DNA of 64,000 nt from Calonectria ilicicola (Eukaryota > Ascomycota > Sordariomycetes > Hypocreales > Nectriaceae), in NCBI GenBank assembly GCA_020809705.1, contig CP085825.1:434001-498000 (forward strand), in the 5' to 3' direction. Shown in pieces: positions 1 to 11,041 of this stretch. The notes below the pieces were generated by a model. The model was not told the DNA's origin. It saw only the letters and a program-made list of their open reading frames with translations, and ran no database searches. The translations under genes and the position numbers were made by a program. Position 1 is the stretch's first letter. Each line of letters opens with the position of its first letter.

Positions 1-272
1 GCTCTCTATCGGCACACCCCCCTGAACCTCGAGACGTCCCATTATTATGGCGCGATATGAAGATAGCCTCGTTAAGCTTCAGACAAACCGCAACCGCGAT
101 AAGACGTATGCGCATAGTACCAGCAGATCACGTCCAAGTCTTGCTGGAAAAAAGATCAATAGATTGTAGATATAAGTAATGCAGATGTCTTCGCGTTCAT
201 GATGAGGGGCAAAGTCCAGCCACCTGCCAGAAAAACCGGGCTCCTTGTAAATATTTAAGCATCTATGACACA

Positions 273-2028
273 ATGGGAGCTCACAAAGAACACAAGTCTA
301 ACCGTGTGAGCTTGTATAATGCCGCGGTAAGTACCCGAATTTAGAGCCCCATCAAGATTAACAAGGCTGAATCGACCCAGATTGTGGCGTTTGTCTGCTC
401 TGGTAGCATTACGTATGGGTGTAAGTCATGGCTTTTCCAGGTGCAACCTGGGATTTCGGCGATTCCGTAAATCTAACATTCTAGACTGCGCTTCCATTAT
501 CGGCACAACCCTCGGCCAGCCCACGTTTTTGAGCTACTTTGGACTCGATGTCGCTAGCAATGCGAACGAGCTAGAAGGCGCTATGAACGGCCTGTTCCAG
601 GGAGGCGGATTGTTGGGAACCTTCCTGGGTGGCTGGCTGGCCGACAAGTTTGGACGTAAGATAGCATTGCTCGCGGTAGCGCTGATTTCCATTGTCGGGG
701 GAGCTATCCAGGCTGGATCCGTGCATATCGCCATGTTTCTCGTCGCCCGCTTCATCACTGGTTTCGGTATTGGTGGCGTTGTACTGCTGGTACCTCTGTG
801 GCAGAGCGAAGTGGCCCCCCGCACGCCCGTGGTCTCTTGGTTGGCCTACATGGTAAGACAAATACAATTGAACGCGACACGAATTGACACATCTGACGAG
901 CTTAGGCGTCTTTATTCTCGTCGGTTATAATTTGGCTACTTGGCTCGGCGTAGCTTTTTTTTACGTCAATGCCAGTGGTGCTCAGTGGCGTGTTCCGCTC
1001 GCCATTCAAGTCGTTCCTGCCATGATCCTGTCAGCCGGCGTTCCCTTCATTCCAGAATCGCCTCGTTGGTGTAAGTGCTCCAAAATATTATGCAACTGCA
1101 ATGTTGGTGTTTTTAGAGGCAGCTAACATGATAAAAAGTGGTAGAAAATAACAAGGAAGAGCAAGCAAAGCAGATCTTGCATAAATTGCACAGCCAAAAC
1201 CAGGGAGAGGCCGAGTCTTTCGCCGAGAGCGAATTCGTCCAGATCAAGTCGCAGCTGGACATGGAACGCTTTATCGACTCGAGCTGGGGCGCTATATTCC
1301 GGCTGTCGCACTACCGCAAGCGCGCCATCATCGGATTCTTCACCCTGCTGGCCGGCCAGCTGACTGGCACCATGGTCATCAACAACTACGGCCCTTCGCT
1401 GTATGCTTCTCTCGGCTACGGCACAGCCGACACGTTGGTCATCACTGGCGGCTGGATTTTGCTAGGGTTGTTTGCTAACATCGGAAACGCCGTCCTGCTC
1501 GATTATGTCGGGCGCAAGTGGTTAATGGCCGGAGGCATGGTCGGGTGTTGCGTCGCGCTGCTAGGCGAGATCATCATGCTGGCGCTCTTCGAAGGCACCG
1601 GCAACCGCAGCGGCAACATCGCCGCCGTATTTTTTCTGTTTCTGCATCTGCTCTTCTACGGCGGAGGTGTGGACGCCTCAACTTATGTCTACGCGAGCGA
1701 GATCTGGCCGACACATCTCCGCGCCAAGGGCTTCTCACTCTCAATTTCCGGCATGTTCGCCGGATCTCTAACGCTCTTGGTCTCCGCGCCGACTGCGTTT
1801 GGGAATATTGGCTGGAAATTTTACCTTGTCATGCTCATCTGCACCGTGTTCTCGGCGCTCATCATCGCCCTCTACTTTCCCGAGACCAAGGGTCTGCCGC
1901 TCGAGGAGATTGCGAAGAATTTTGGAGATACGGTTACCATGGAGCTTGTGGGAGAGGCTCCAATCGAGTCTCTTGTTGCTAACAGCGGGTCGAGCATCGA
2001 AAAGGACACCGGGAGCCAAAAGGCATGA
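273..2028 (+). pseudogene. MFS sugar transporter with a stop codon and a frameshift
   Basis: This encodes a 12-helix hexose/lactose-permease-type proton symporter of the plasma membrane. Visible family marks are YGY before IIGTTLGQP in helix 1, GGWLADKFGRK (motif A), PESPRW after helix 6, and PETKGLPLEEI after helix 12. Exons by frame are 273-420, 485-852, 906-1070 and 1139-2028, with introns 421-484, 853-905 and 1071-1138, all GT-AG. Two lesions break it. TAG at 342-344 lies in frame between YNAAVSTRI and SPIKINKAE. A C-run at 815-820 has six C where seven would keep the frame through APPHARGLLVGLHG into exon 3. The rest is well conserved, so inactivation is recent or the C-run is a base-call error. 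The gene is convergent with the regulator ending at 2312. Confidence 0.85.
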
Positions 2029-2311
2029 ATACTGCATTGCGAGGCGGCACATACACGCTGGCGAATGATATGGCCACTGAGACAAGGTAGCTTCAGCTTC
2101 ATGCACGTAAATTTACTGGCGTGGGGATGCGACAGCAATGGAAAAACTGACTCGTCGTTATACGAACGGCTCATTGCAGCTAGCCATATTGGGAAGCAAG
2201 AGATAAATTATTATGACATCGCTGTGGCAAAGTATATATATATGTGCAAGCGCTTTCGTCATCTTGAACACCTCCTGAAAAGCTTGATGGTCCGATACCA
2301 CCACCAGTACT

Positions 2312-4805
2312 CTACGTCCCCTGCTCTGGGAAGATCTCAGGCTCCTCTGTGTGCTGTAGTGAAGGAGCATCCCACATCCATCCATTTATTATCCCATCAA
2401 GCTCCCGAGGAAAGAAAATCTCACCATGGAAAAGATCCAGGCTTGACCCTTGTAAACCTTGCACAGAGTCGTCTAATGGGCGAGCCGCGGAAGGCCTATT
2501 GACACCGGGTAGGCTAGCTGCCTTGTCAAGGATGTTGGACTGGTCTGCATCTTCGCTTTGGGGGTCTAGGTGCGCAAAGATCGTGCTAACGTGCTCGAAT
2601 ATGAGCCACTCTTTTGCTAGGAGCTGGAGTGCCCTTGAGGCCCTCGAGCTCCAGTCACACCATGCCGACTTCATGTCACGGAGGGCTTCCACGCAGACTT
2701 TGAAGTACTCAACGGCACGACCACGGTAAGCTGTGGTTACTGATTTGATGTCAAGCAGATGTAGGACTGCGGCAGTGAAAGTATTGTGAACGGTGGCGAT
2801 GGGAATATGTCGCTACGATTTAGTCAACAAAATTGAGTCCAAAAAGCTTAAGGTTGAACTTACTAGAGTATAGAATCGCTTATACGACCTTAGTATTTTA
2901 ACAATTTCGCATGCAGACTTCCTGCAGGCTTCCATGTGAGGGTTCTCGTCGATTGATTCGCTGGTCGGGGTGGACCTGCCCAAATGCTTTTGGACCAATG
3001 GTCGATGTAACAAGATCTGGCCGACATGGTATTGAATGCTGGTGGGTGGTAATAGTTAGCATGTGCAAGATCAACGAATCAGAGACTGGCTGTCTAACTG
3101 AAGTAGATAAATATGTGGCAGAGTGGACACTCCGGCCAAAGAAGGAAGGCGGAGGAAACTCGGCAGGGTATTGTAAAAAGTGTTCATGGCTACGTCTGCT
3201 TTGGTAATAATGTTCTCGAGGCTCTTCTCTGTAAGGTCACTTTTTGGGGCGTATCTATAAGATAGGTTGGCATGAATCAAAGCAGGGCAGAATGGATCGA
3301 ATGTACATATCTTCCATTGCTTCCCCAGCAATTGTCATACACTCAATAACGTAGTGCGAAGTCGAAATGATCCGAGCATGAGCCCCAGGTAGCGATGCTG
3401 TGGTATCCGAAGGCCACGGGCCGAACTCAGCTTCCTGGTCATTGGTGGTCTTGGGGCAGGTGACGTGGGATTTGCGAGTAGTTCCAGGTCGTCCCAAAGC
3501 GATTGAAAAGAGTCTGTGAAATGAGAAGAGGGTCCAAATATTCCCGATGAGGCAGCAGAGCCACTCACTTGTCTACATTGTAGCAGCCCCACCATGCAGT
3601 CTTTCGCACTTCGGCCTCCTCCTCAGAAATGAGACCACTGGAGACCCATTCAGAGCAATCAAGATTGAGCCCTAAATTCATTGCCATTCGCGTAGCATTG
3701 CCTAGAAAGAGCGTTAGTTACGAATGGCATATGAAACCAGCCCTTCTTCGGAGCAGGTCAAAGGGCATGGGGATATCGCAAACCGCTGTATAGCCAGCCG
3801 AGAGAGTCTTTGCTGTCAGACATAGCCCGGAGGGACATCAGAGCTGCCGCCTGAACAGTAGTCACTGTTGGAGTCTCACTCTCATACATGAGGAGGATCT
3901 TGGCCCCTTCAAGGAAGTCCAAGCCCGCCGTGTCGGGGTTTGCGGTCTCTGTCCTTACGTCGAGACGATCGGAGAAGCGTGAGGCTAAGGCCAGCACTGC
4001 CAATAGTAGAAGTGGTGAGCAAAATCGACCGTACCCTGCCTCAAGATCCTTGATGAATGAAGGTTTGTGGACGATGTAGTTCCACGGGTTCTGCCATGTC
4101 CAGTAGAGTTCGAGCAGGTGGTCACGAAGTTCAATTGGAATAGCTACAGCCTTGTTGAGCTGCGCAGCGATGTCGACACCCTGCATCTGCATGTCGTACC
4201 ACGGCCTCGCTGTGACACTGCCCATCTGGGCACGTATAAGATGGTAGTTACTCTGCGAACCAAAGTAGTGAAGTTGCCCGTCGCTGGTCACATTGAGTCG
4301 ACCTAAGAGCCCCGAGACCTCTCGTACGGGATCTCTCTCGTCAGACTCCAGTTCAAGTTCGCGATCATCGGAACCGGGACTGGAGCCATTATCGCTAGGG
4401 GGGTTGAAAGCTTGGACCTGCTTCCCGACAGCAGCTAGCTGCGCTTCCAGGGCATTAATACGTGCGTGAAGCGACTCAACGTATCGTTTGCTGGGGGGCC
4501 TGTAGTGGGCATTAGACGTCTGACTGGCTCCTAACACAAAGGGTAGCCGAAGATCATCAGCGGTGCGAGCACTCACTTGCGTTTGCTTTCCCCCTGCTGG
4601 TATTCACATTCCAGGCCTTTGGTGGTGCAATTTTGGCATTGCGGCTGAGCGCCGTCGCACTTGATTGCTTATTAGTTCCGCACTGATTTACTTTTAGGGA
4701 TGATTATGCTGGTATGTGGGGGTTTCGTACGCGCATCCGCTTCTTGCGACATGGGAGACATGCCAGAGAAATCCTCTGTCTCTTGGGAGCTCCGTCGGCA
4801 TCCAT
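2312..4805 (-). CDS. Zn2Cys6 transcription factor with fungal-specific TF domain
   Basis: A nuclear zinc-cluster regulator of 681 residues. I infer eight exons on the minus strand: 4805-4731, 4659-4577, 4499-3784, 3701-3569, 3513-3307, 3254-3099, 3038-2864 and 2812-2312. All junctions are GT-AG and keep frame. The start at 4805 gives MDADGAPKRQR directly before ACLPCRKKRMRCDG; the zinc cluster continues in exon 2 with CQNCTTKGLEC. A linker and heptad region follow (SKRYVESLHARINALEAQL, a likely dimerisation coil). Then comes the PF04082-type middle region with WLYSGNATRMAMNLGLNLD and KTAWWGCYNVDK. The family resembles NirA-like regulators, but the target is unknown. It is divergent from the MFS exporter at 5985 across 1.2 kb, which makes that exporter a candidate target. 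Confidence 0.9.
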
Positions 4806-5984
4806 GAAGCCCCGCTAATAACTAATTGATGTAGGGCGCAGATAGTCAGTTGACACATCCAAGAAAGCGAAACTGGTGGGCTGCCTGTGGGCGATGATTT
4901 GCGATGGGGAAGCTCAGCGATTATGCCGTCTGGAAAGAGGGGCAAAGGACGCCTTGCCTCGTCTCATCGGTCGCGGGGAGGACCGCACAGGCCAGGCCAA
5001 CGTCGGCCATCGATCCTCGACCCAAATAGGCCGTTGATATGCCCTTGAATTGTTTATCTACACCCCCCCTTTCCTCAACTGGACCTTGCCTGGGAGGTGG
5101 AGACATCCCGGATAGTGGAGCCGTGGCCATGGTGAGATGGACGGGCTTTGCTCACGATCCTGAACGAGCTGCCGACGAGATCAGAAGTAAATCAAGGATT
5201 TTGAACAAATTAAATATATAATCGAAATTAAAAAAGTAAAAAAAAAACACCCATAAAGATATTGGAGGACTCCATTTACATATCATCACAATGTCTTGTA
5301 CCTTTTCTCTTTATTTTAAAATTTGGGTTTGCACCTGGAAGCTTATTTGGTGTATTGAACTTTTGATCCTGTTGGATAGCTAGAATTGTATAGGTAAAAG
5401 AAAATTAATATTTTCGTATTAGGTAATGTTTCTTTTCTTATCATCGAACCAAGCACCTTGCAGATAGTTTGGACCCAAGTTCTGGAACCCGGTCCGAGGA
5501 TGAGAAGGAGACGGAGAGATGGGGAAATGGGGATGCCCCACGCAGCAAGCAGACCAACCAAATAGTCAGAAGATAGGCTAATGCTTAACCAGCACCCGTC
5601 CCAAGTCATGCACAACCTGCATCATCTCCACCTCCGTCGAAGAGAACAACAGATAACCCAATAATATAAATGAGCCAGGCTGTAGCCCGTACTAGATGCA
5701 CATTCAGTTTCCGGTCCACGGTCCGAGGCATGGGCAGACTGTATTTTGCCAATCAGACCAGTTCTCTTTTCTTGATGACTAACCTAGAGAAAAAAATCTT
5801 TATGTAGGTCATGACTCCCTATATATGCTCTCTGTGTTATATTACCTACACTACCCGTAAGTAGCTTCACACACCGAGACTGCTCACAATAACAACACTA
5901 CCCTCACGCCTCCTATGTCAAACTATTTGGCAGTAATTAACCCCCCCATAGCTGCTTCGCGATACTTGAGCCTGGCTATCTCCC
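4806..5984. promoter_or_regulatory. Divergent promoter region, regulator versus MFS exporter
   Basis: No convincing gene; the short open frames here have no recognisable motifs. The stretch separates two start codons facing away from each other. A TATA-like CTATATATG lies at 5819-5827, about 160 bases before the exporter ATG. A doubled CGGTCC motif lies at 5712-5725. A-rich and T-rich tracts occur at 5215-5250 and 5785-5800. Confidence 0.5.
5712..5725. promoter_or_regulatory. Candidate zinc-cluster operator CGGTCCACGGTCCG
   Basis: Two CGG triplets in direct repeat with four bases between them, the second also forming CGG-T-CCG. Zn2Cys6 dimers typically bind paired CGG triplets. It sits in the promoter shared by a zinc-cluster gene and an MFS exporter. 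Binding is inferred only. Confidence 0.35.
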
Positions 5985-7583
5985 ATGATGCCGGGACTCT
6001 TGGAATCTGGTGACCAAGGGTTCTCAGGGAATGACCAGCGTATCCAACTGATCGAACTCCAATTTGACCTACCCGACGACCTCGAAGAAGCAACACGAGC
6101 AATATTCGGCAATGTCAAACTGCATAACTCGCCCACATCTTGGTCGCCATGGCGCAAGGCCCTCGTGCTCACCTCGCCCTTCATCGCGGCTACTATGGCC
6201 GCCTACTCGGCTGGGGCATATGCTCTCGCCGCAGCAGACATGCAGGGTAAATGGAACCTCTCGACCACCCAAGTCAACTTCGGCATCACCGTGTTCGTGC
6301 TGGGTTTTGGCTTTGCGTCCATCATCCTAGGCCTAACCAGTGAGCTGCACGGGCGCTACTGGGTATTCGTGGGATCGGGTGTTGTGTTCTTCTTGGGCAC
6401 ACTGGGCTGTGCTGTAACTGACTCTTTTGGAGGCATGCTCGTGTCGCGACTAGTATCGGGTTGCGGCTCCTCGGTATTCACCACGCTGACGGGCGGCGTC
6501 GTGGGCGACCTATACGCCAAGGAGAACCGCAATACGCCCATGACGCTGTTCTCGGCCGCCGTCATGATGGGCACAGGTATCGGCCCGCTGGTCTCGGCTG
6601 TGATTGTGCATAACCTGTACTGGCGCTGGATCTTCTATGTGCAACTTATCCTCATCGGCGCGACTACTCTCGGCCTGCTGTTGCTATTCCAAGAGACGCG
6701 GGCTAACGTTTTGCTGCAGAGGAATTGTCGGAAGCTCAACAAGATCCTTGAAGAGCGAGACAACAACGCCCAAAGAAGCCAGATCACAAGGGCCCAAGTC
6801 AACCGGGACGGCCCAAGTAGCCCAGAGAAAGTAGCTGGGCACTTTTCTTCCACATTCCGCTTCAGTGTCGCAGCGTCCCTGGAGAGCTCTCTTGCCGCCA
6901 CGTTGCTGCGTAGCTTCTCACTGTCAATGCAACTGCTGGCTACGGATGCCATCGTCTTCTGGTTCTCTGCGTGGGCGTCCTTTGCATGGGCCATACTGTA
7001 TATGCAGTTCAGTGGCGTGTCGTTGGTCTACAAGACAGTGTACCATTTCAATAATGCACAGGTCGGTGCCGTGTACACTGCAGTTATTGTCGGCGCACTG
7101 GCCGGCGCTGCTGCAAGTATCGCCCAGGCACACATCTGCCAGAAGCACTGGCCGAAGCTGGTTCGTCGCCCAGAGTCACGATTGTACTTCAGCTGCGGCG
7201 CATCACTGTGCTTACCCGTCGGGTTGTTATGGTTCGGGTATACGGCAACAGCAGGGGTGCCATACATCGTGTCTGTATGCGCGATCGGTGTCTTTATTTT
7301 TGGCATCTTCGTCATCTACTTGGCTGTCTTCAACTACCTCGCCGACACGTATGGACAGTCAGCGTCGTCGGCGCAGGCTGCGCAAAGTCTGTGTCGCAAC
7401 CTGCTCGCAGGCGTCTTTCCGCTGTTCACCAACACAATGCTAGAGAGACTCGGATTTGCACATACAGGCCTGCTCCTGGGCATGATCAGCCTCGCCCTGT
7501 GTGGGGTTTCTTGGGCTCTGTGTTTTTATGGGGATGCGATCCGTAGGCGGAGCGCTTTTGCGCAAAAGGTGGAGAATGCATAA
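5985..7583 (+). CDS. MFS drug/polyamine-type exporter (DHA1-like)
   Basis: A single-exon gene of 532 residues, intact from ATG to TAA. It is predicted to be a 12-helix proton antiporter of the plasma membrane. The N-terminal 60 residues are cytoplasmic and hydrophilic. Helix 1 begins near residue 60 (LVLTSPFIAATMAAYS). The motif A loop is LTSELHGRYWVF, and the helix 4-5 region reads VSRLVSGCGSSVFTTLTGGVVGDLY. A basic cytoplasmic loop (residues about 245-290) splits the two halves. Late helices carry YLADTYGQSASSAQAAQS and RNLLAGVFPLF, typical of the fungal DHA1 family that includes fluconazole/caffeine resistance and polyamine exporters. Substrate cannot be told from sequence. It is divergent from the zinc-cluster gene at 4805, a common arrangement for a regulator and its efflux pump. 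Confidence 0.88.
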   Translation: MMPGLLESGDQGFSGNDQRIQLIELQFDLPDDLEEATRAIFGNVKLHNSPTSWSPWRKALVLTSPFIAATMAAYSAGAYALAAADMQGKWNLSTTQVNFGITVFVLGFGFASIILGLTSELHGRYWVFVGSGVVFFLGTLGCAVTDSFGGMLVSRLVSGCGSSVFTTLTGGVVGDLYAKENRNTPMTLFSAAVMMGTGIGPLVSAVIVHNLYWRWIFYVQLILIGATTLGLLLLFQETRANVLLQRNCRKLNKILEERDNNAQRSQITRAQVNRDGPSSPEKVAGHFSSTFRFSVAASLESSLAATLLRSFSLSMQLLATDAIVFWFSAWASFAWAILYMQFSGVSLVYKTVYHFNNAQVGAVYTAVIVGALAGAAASIAQAHICQKHWPKLVRRPESRLYFSCGASLCLPVGLLWFGYTATAGVPYIVSVCAIGVFIFGIFVIYLAVFNYLADTYGQSASSAQAAQSLCRNLLAGVFPLFTNTMLERLGFAHTGLLLGMISLALCGVSWALCFYGDAIRRRSAFAQKVENA

Positions 7584-8018
7584 GAAACGAGTGAGTGGGA
7601 GAAAAGATGGGTGGAATCCTAGCCCTCCATTTACATTTATTTCTGTTAGATCTTTCGCCTGTAATCATAATGTAAGGATTGAGCTTAGTCTACCAATTGG
7701 ATACCATGTCGTACATACACCACCCACTAGTCGGGCCAACCGAGCGTGCCCCCAACTATCTGATTCACTTCCTGGGAGTTCTCTAAGTTAATATCCTGCG
7801 ACGCCACTCTCGCCGTGAAGGCGGGCAAACCTCACTTGAGTCGCGGTTGAACCCCGCCATACCCTATATTACCTAGGGAGGATATTGAGTACTTGGAATC
7901 ATGAAAGGCGGTAGGTTACGTAGTTTTGAGACGGAGATGTTACAATTTGACAGTCATGGGTTTGTGTTGTGAGACGAAGCACCAAGTGCTGGGCACCAGT
8001 TGATGTCTATGGTTACAC
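7584..8018. other. Intergenic, no gene seen
   Basis: No open frame with motifs. If the hexapeptide fragment that follows had upstream exons, they are not recognisable here. Confidence 0.5.
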
Positions 8019-8030
8019 TTGCTCACAGGG

Positions 8031-8225
8031 CGCATCATAGGGGTGACAATTGGTCGAGGCTCTACAGTGGGGGCTGGTGCTGTTGTAACCAAGAGCATCC
8101 CTCCTTACTCTATCGCTTTGGGTGCACCGACCAAAGTTGTCAAGACCATTCAATCTGTTGAAGAGGAGCTTGCGGATCCAAACAACACTTATAGAAACAT
8201 GCATGATCGGGGGCTGCGGGATTGA
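8031..8225 (+). pseudogene. Orphan C-terminal fragment of a hexapeptide O-acetyltransferase
   Basis: The 64 residues from [12 protein letters not shown] to the stop match the end of the NodL/LacA/maltose-acetyltransferase family: hexapeptide turns [16 protein letters not shown], then the conserved [18 protein letters not shown]. The usual C-terminal tail follows (IQSVEEEL). An AG at 8029-8030 just upstream could be an intron acceptor. The N-terminal two thirds of the protein, about 150 residues with the active-site histidine loop, is missing from the preceding 450 bases. I call it a gene relic left by deletion or insertion; a distant upstream exon is less likely because the MFS gene ends at 7583. 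Confidence 0.7.
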
Positions 8226-8228
8226 GAT

Positions 8229-8601
8229 ACATTGCATCAGGGATATGAGGGGGAAAGCTTTTTGTCACGTAGCTAACTTATCAACTTATCTGCCAAGCCT
8301 TTTTCCACGGGGAAGCACTCGGAATTAGTACTGGGATATATAATACTTCCGATACCTCCTCACACGGGTTGCTCCGTTCGCACTAACGGAGCAATCCTCA
8401 CGCTAGCTGTACCGAGGGATGACCCACCCCCGCTCAATACAGATTTCACCACGACTCTGGAGTTTCTTGCCACGGGCGATCAGTTTATCACCGCCTGTAT
8501 TTCTTTTGCTGTTTTTATCAGGTACATTGGTTGGTGTTGCATACGCCCCCCTGTTTCTCAATATCCTTGATTATTAGCAGTTGATTTGCTATTTTTTCGA
8601 T
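8229..8601. other. Intergenic, no gene seen
   Basis: Separates the acetyltransferase relic from the next regulator and holds its presumed promoter. A TATA-like GGATATATAATAC lies at 8334-8346. Confidence 0.4.
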
Positions 8602-10247
8602 ATGCCGAAACGAGTGACGCGTAGCTTCACTGCGTGTTGGACTTGTCGCCAACGCCATGTGCGTTGTGACGGCATTGGTCCAAGCTGCGGTCCATGTTCT
8701 AAGCAGAACCCCCCATGCAAAGGCTATAGCGTCCAATTAACTTGGGTTGACCCCGAGACAGGCCTGTATGCAGCTGGGTTACGGCGAATGTTAGCTCCGG
8801 AACTTACATGGCTGACTCAAAATGGCTACTCCCTGAGGCAGCTGGATCATCTGGTCGATGATGACCAAGATGCTTGCCAATGTAAACCCCATATGTCGCC
8901 CTCTAATCCATTTCGAACCCTGCGATTAGCACAGACCCGAGGGATTTCTGATGCACCGAATCTGAGAGCCAGTCCTTTTGCAGATCGACCTGGGCGAGAA
9001 CGGCGATTGTTTAGCCACTACGTGGACCATATTTCGTTTTTGATGATACCAATCGACAATGAAAGAAATCCTTGGAAGTCCGTGTATCCCCAGATGGCCC
9101 TAAACATTTTGTCCATGGCCTCCCAGAGTCTCTATCACAGTCTACTCGCGCAGGCAGCTTTCAATCTAGCAAGTTTAAACAGCGAGAACCTCGCTTTGTC
9201 AAGTCAGTATAAAGTTGAAGCCATTCAACATTACGGTATTGCCCTAAATTTACTTCGCATGAGTATTGTTTCCCCTGATCTTGGGCTTGTTTGCCAAGTG
9301 GCTACTCTCTTGACCATGCTCATGATCGATGTAAGTTTCGGCAAATGTTTTCTCTCTAGCACAGCAGAAATTTGACTGGTTCTGCAGGGTGTTTATTCCA
9401 CAGAAACACGTTCATGGCGTTCCCATTTCCAAGGTGCTGCAGTCTTGGTCGCCCAAATGCTCAACAGCGAAGCCTGGGCTGAGTCATCGCACGCCTGGGT
9501 AATCTCTCAGAGCCTAGCGCTTTCATTGGAGATTGCACAGACGGGATGGCTCGGGGCATCTAGAAAGGTCAGCTGTACAGGATCGCTACTAGATGTTCTT
9601 TCCACACGGAGTGATTTTGGCTATACCATTGGAAGCCCACGAGGAGTCCTTCAGGTGCTGTCATCACTGCAGAGAGCTGAAGAGGACATGCGGCATAGAA
9701 ATGACATGGAGATTGAAGTAATAGAACGCCACATATCCGAAGCATTACACGGCTTAAGTATCTTGAATGAAGAAGGAGATGCCATTCAACATGACCCCAA
9801 GCCCAATTTACCAACTTTTGACCAGACCAGCGAGCGACAAAAGTACATTGCCAACCTACATTCGAGGATGTTTCGAAATGCCGCCATTATCTACGTCAAT
9901 CGCCTTTTTTTCGATGCCACACCTGCTCAGATCAATTCTCAGATACCTCTGTCTTGTGTGACATGACGGAATTCCTCGATTTAGAAGGGGGCAGCATATC
10001 TCTATGGCCGGTTTTCATTGCAGCAGTAGAAGCATGCAAATCCATTGATAGAGATATGGTTCGTAGATGGTTCAAGTTTTCCGCCATTCTTGGCATCTAC
10101 AACAGATACCAAGCTCGTGAGGTAATTGAAAGGGTTTGGAACACAAGGGACTTTGCTGGGATTGCGAGAGGCTGTTCCTCAGAAGATGTAGCAATTGACT
10201 GGAGAGTGATACAACAAGACATGGGAATTGATATCTTACTTTTATAG
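8602..10247 (+). pseudogene. Zn2Cys6 transcription factor (Fungal_trans_2 type) with one frameshift
   Basis: A nuclear regulator of about 527 residues. Exon 1 is 8602-9330, intron 9331-9387 (GTAAGT...CTGCAG, phase 0), and exon 2 runs to 10247. The ATG at 8602 gives MPKRVTRSF before the zinc cluster CWTCRQRHVRCDG, CGPCSKQNPPC. The body fits the PF11951 family, and the C-terminus carries its conserved SLWPVFIAAVEA and the final DWRVIQQDMGIDILLL. The frame breaks near 9933. One frame runs to FFDATPAQI and then soon stops at 9964-9966; the homologous continuation (QFSDTSVLCDMTEFLDLEGG) is in another frame, as if one base were missing. There is no GT donor to explain it as an intron. It is either a young pseudogene or an assembly error; everything else is intact. 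Confidence 0.8.
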
Positions 10248-11041
10248 CATATTTAAGCGATGCATTTGCTGCCTTTCAGCAGTCAATTACATGTTCAAGC
10301 CACTGCCTGCTTTATATGAGGATTTAAATCATTCTCACTTCTGCGCAGCATCTCGCTGCCACTTTCACCGTGACGACATTGCCCCAGTCATATTTCCGCG
10401 AAAGATTGAGCAATAGTGTTCAAAATTATTGTTCAAGAAGTGTATGAAACACTCAGGCGAACGCGCGACGACGAGACGAAGCGTCGCGACCACCTAAGAG
10501 TTACAATTGCAAGCCACAATTTGCATTCTGACCCGTCACACGACAACACACAGGGCGAGCGGCTGAATAAAATTTGATGTCTATGGTCTTAGTTGGTCAT
10601 ATGATGCATTTTCTCAGACCTTCATGCCTGTTGAATTCACCTCGTAGATCATTCAGCAGGTAGGTTTTCATTACTGCCCCGCCATAGGAAGGAATATTTA
10701 GCTTGCATATAGGAACAGCATTGCTCAAGTAAAAGACATCGACGGCGCATAAATTAAGCGGGCCTGTGTCTCGTGGAATCAAATTGATGCCTAAAGACCT
10801 ACCACAGTGAGAGAATGGGCCTAGTCACGCCAAACAACCAACAAGCAAAAAACTTAACCAATCAATAGCACATGTGGATCATCTAGAAAATAAAAAAAAC
10901 CGCTACTCCCATGGGATTGTGCTTCCCTGCTTCCTCCATCGCTTCGAATATCTTGAAGCCTTCTTAAAATCACAATTAATAAATTGCCTACCACTTTAAT
11001 CTCACCTGCTCATCTATAGGCGACAACGCCTCTTCCATCAA
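10248..11041. other. Intergenic, no gene seen
   Basis: About 0.8 kb, AT-rich in its second half. No motif-bearing frame. It presumably holds the cerato-platanin promoter. Confidence 0.5.

Noticed and set aside
327..344. An 18-base GTAAGT...TTAG micro-intron that would remove the stop at 342
   Set aside because: Far below the minimum fungal intron length and without room for a branch site.
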